NCBI RefSeq assembly: GCF_000243675.2
Contig: NZ_AHMM02000017.1
Location: 746,443 to 810,442, forward strand
From: Leptospira inadai serovar Lyme str. 10
Lineage (GTDB): Bacteria; Spirochaetota; Leptospiria; Leptospirales; Leptospiraceae
Reading direction: 5' to 3'
Length of the DNA: 64,000 nucleotides
The first letter of the stretch is position 1; every line of letters starts with the position of its first letter. Shown here one piece after another: positions 62,740 to 64,000 of this stretch. The translations under genes were made by a program, and so were the position numbers. Under the pieces are notes generated by a model. It ran no database searches. It was not told where the DNA came from and saw nothing but the letters and a program-made list of their open reading frames with translations.

Positions 62740-64000
62740 GTGAAGGAATCCGTTATCGACCAATTTTCCCGCGCTCGGGAAAGTCACAAGCATAGAGGTA
62801 AGATTTTGTTCTTTTGTCCGGATACAGAGAAAGCAAAAACACTGCAACGCGAAACTCACGCATACCGAATAGATTCTACAATCTGCCGGACGATGCAAGA
62901 AGCATTAGAAAAAGTGCAAACAACCAATTACGATGTGATCTATGCAAGCTACCCGATGGAAGACATCGATCCTTTTTTGCACGAATTGCAGATTAAGGAA
63001 GAAAAGCCAGAACTGATCTTTTATTTAAAAAAACCGAATCTTAGGCAGGTCGTGGAAGCGATGCGGCGAGGAGCGTTCGATTGCGTGGAGGAAGATTCTT
63101 CGATCGAAGTTCTTTTAGATTCCTTACATGCCGCATTGGAGAAAAGTCGATTACAGAATATTGAAAAATCGATAGAAAGGAATCGGCGGATAAAATTAAA
63201 GGAGGAATTGGATTGGAATAGCTACAGAAAGGAAATCGTACGCCGGGATTTTTCACGTCAAGACGGGCACCTAATCAGTAGCATACGGACATCGTTGAGT
63301 CAAGGCTCCGGCTTCGGGTCCCTGCTATCCGCGATCGCACTCTTAAAACGGAAGGCGAAAAATAACGGCATTCATTATGAAGTGCCCTCAGGATTGGTGG
63401 AAATTCTCCTTTCCAACGCGGAGAGCGCGAGGAAAATCATCGATTTTTTCGAAGAGATAGAATACATAATCAACAATCCGCAGGAAAAATCCAATTTCAG
63501 TGTCTCGTTCGTTCATTCCCTATTTCAAGACTCGGTAAAGTCCGTTCAAGCGTTCGCAAATCAGCGATCGATACGGATAAAACTCTGCGAAGATAAGTTT
63601 AAGGGAATCGGACGATTCGTAAAATTGCACCCGCAAAGTTTTCGAAAAGCGATCGAAGAGCTATTACTGAATGCGCTGAAATTTTCGGAACCCAACAGTT
63701 CCGTATACATATTATTCGAATTATCGAAGGAAAAATTACGGATTTCGATGTTGAACTCCCCTCGACCCGAAACGGAAATGCGAAGCGGCATTCCTCGAGA
63801 ATTCACCGAGTTCATATTCCAGCCCTTCGTCAGATTGAGTAAGATAGTCCACGAAGACGTCCCCACCCTGGATTTCGGACTCGGCTTAACGCTGGTGGAA
63901 AAGATAATCTCCAATCACGGCGGCTCCATCAAGATAGGAAACGTAGAAAGTTATATTAATTCAGAATATAATAATATTCTAATTAATATAGAAATGGAAA
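62740..64000 (+). CDS. Pseudo-receiver/HATPase sensor protein (runs off the window)
   Basis: An open frame of 420 codons from GTG (AAAGGAGAG upstream) to the window end. Residues 20-140 have the shape of a response-regulator receiver, but the phospho-acceptor strand reads DVIYASYPM without Asp at the usual place, and the conserved Lys region is AMRRGAFDCVEED. A helical block then holds QGSGFGSLLS (residue 188) and KAKNNG, matching the sensor at 60515-61753. The HATPase part has IEELLLNALKFSEP and FGLGLTLVEKIISNHGG, with LNSPRPE replacing G1. The end is missing, so further domains may exist. Confidence 0.8.
   Translation, partial: MKESVIDQFSRARESHKHRGKILFFCPDTEKAKTLQRETHAYRIDSTICRTMQEALEKVQTTNYDVIYASYPMEDIDPFLHELQIKEEKPELIFYLKKPNLRQVVEAMRRGAFDCVEEDSSIEVLLDSLHAALEKSRLQNIEKSIERNRRIKLKEELDWNSYRKEIVRRDFSRQDGHLISSIRTSLSQGSGFGSLLSAIALLKRKAKNNGIHYEVPSGLVEILLSNAESARKIIDFFEEIEYIINNPQEKSNFSVSFVHSLFQDSVKSVQAFANQRSIRIKLCEDKFKGIGRFVKLHPQSFRKAIEELLLNALKFSEPNSSVYILFELSKEKLRISMLNSPRPETEMRSGIPREFTEFIFQPFVRLSKIVHEDVPTLDFGLGLTLVEKIISNHGGSIKIGNVESYINSEYNNILINIEME

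Overview
The window reads as chromosomal DNA of a Leptospira species. The evidence is the many spirochaete-type lipoproteins (short loose lipoboxes such as LLNC, FLSC, YNC), the abundance of GAF/SpoIIE phosphatases and PAS/HATPase sensor proteins, the haem-uptake locus, and the moderate GC content with many TCGA/CGAA words. The gene set looks closer to the higher-GC environmental or intermediate leptospires than to L. interrogans, but that is an inference. There is no rRNA, recognisable tRNA, CRISPR array, prophage or intact insertion sequence.

Layout. 1-4.2 kb: the start of a CaiB/BaiF CoA-transferase, a polysaccharide deacetylase lipoprotein, a small EamA/SMR transporter, a hydrolase-AraC pair and an Mpo1-like membrane protein. 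4.3-8.9 kb: a compact plus-strand run of tautomerase, YdcF-like protein and cytochrome c maturation genes (ccmE, ccmF, ccmH, and a CcmI-like zinc-ribbon protein). CcmE carries the CXXXY haem motif and CcmH has an unusual cysteine pattern. 9-17.5 kb: mostly minus strand, with an Amt ammonium transporter behind a GAF-SpoIIE-TPR phosphatase, a lipase-like hydrolase and a glycerol-kinase-like enzyme. 17.8-25.9 kb: a haem acquisition operon behind a Fur-box-like sequence: unknown lipoprotein, HmuY-like lipoprotein, TonB receptor, HmuT, HmuU, HmuV, HmuS, closed by a 13-bp terminator stem. 25.9-40.3 kb: mixed single genes (DoxX, MORN lipoprotein, metallophosphoesterase, second GAF-SpoIIE phosphatase, DUF2817 peptidase, DsbA-like protein, tandem lipoproteins, alcohol dehydrogenase/TetR pair with two matched operators, crotonase, TPR protein).

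40.3-43.3 kb holds the strongest regulatory find. An isopropylmalate-synthase-like gene lacking the C-terminal allosteric domain is preceded by a 20-residue leader peptide with eight leucines, an antiterminator pairing and an intrinsic terminator. This is a complete leucine attenuator, and the polytopic membrane gene behind it is translationally linked. 43.3-48.9 kb: a TolC-RND-TetR efflux operon without an adaptor gene, headed by four operator half-sites. 48.9-52 kb: a structured or remnant element, then a broken duplicate of the 5' end of a hybrid histidine kinase, followed by the intact kinase. 52-54.3 kb: YheT-like hydrolase and thiolase. 54.4-60.4 kb: a CzcCBA heavy-metal efflux operon. 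60.5-64 kb: cheD between two related sensor proteins that keep a HATPase fold but lack a recognisable phospho-histidine box and the HATPase G1 box; the second runs off the window.

Together the window combines haem economy (uptake plus cytochrome c maturation), amino-acid control, efflux, and stress or sensory signalling. The best candidates for something undescribed are the leucine attenuator, the unknown lipoprotein at the head of the haem operon, and the atypical kinase-CheD module.
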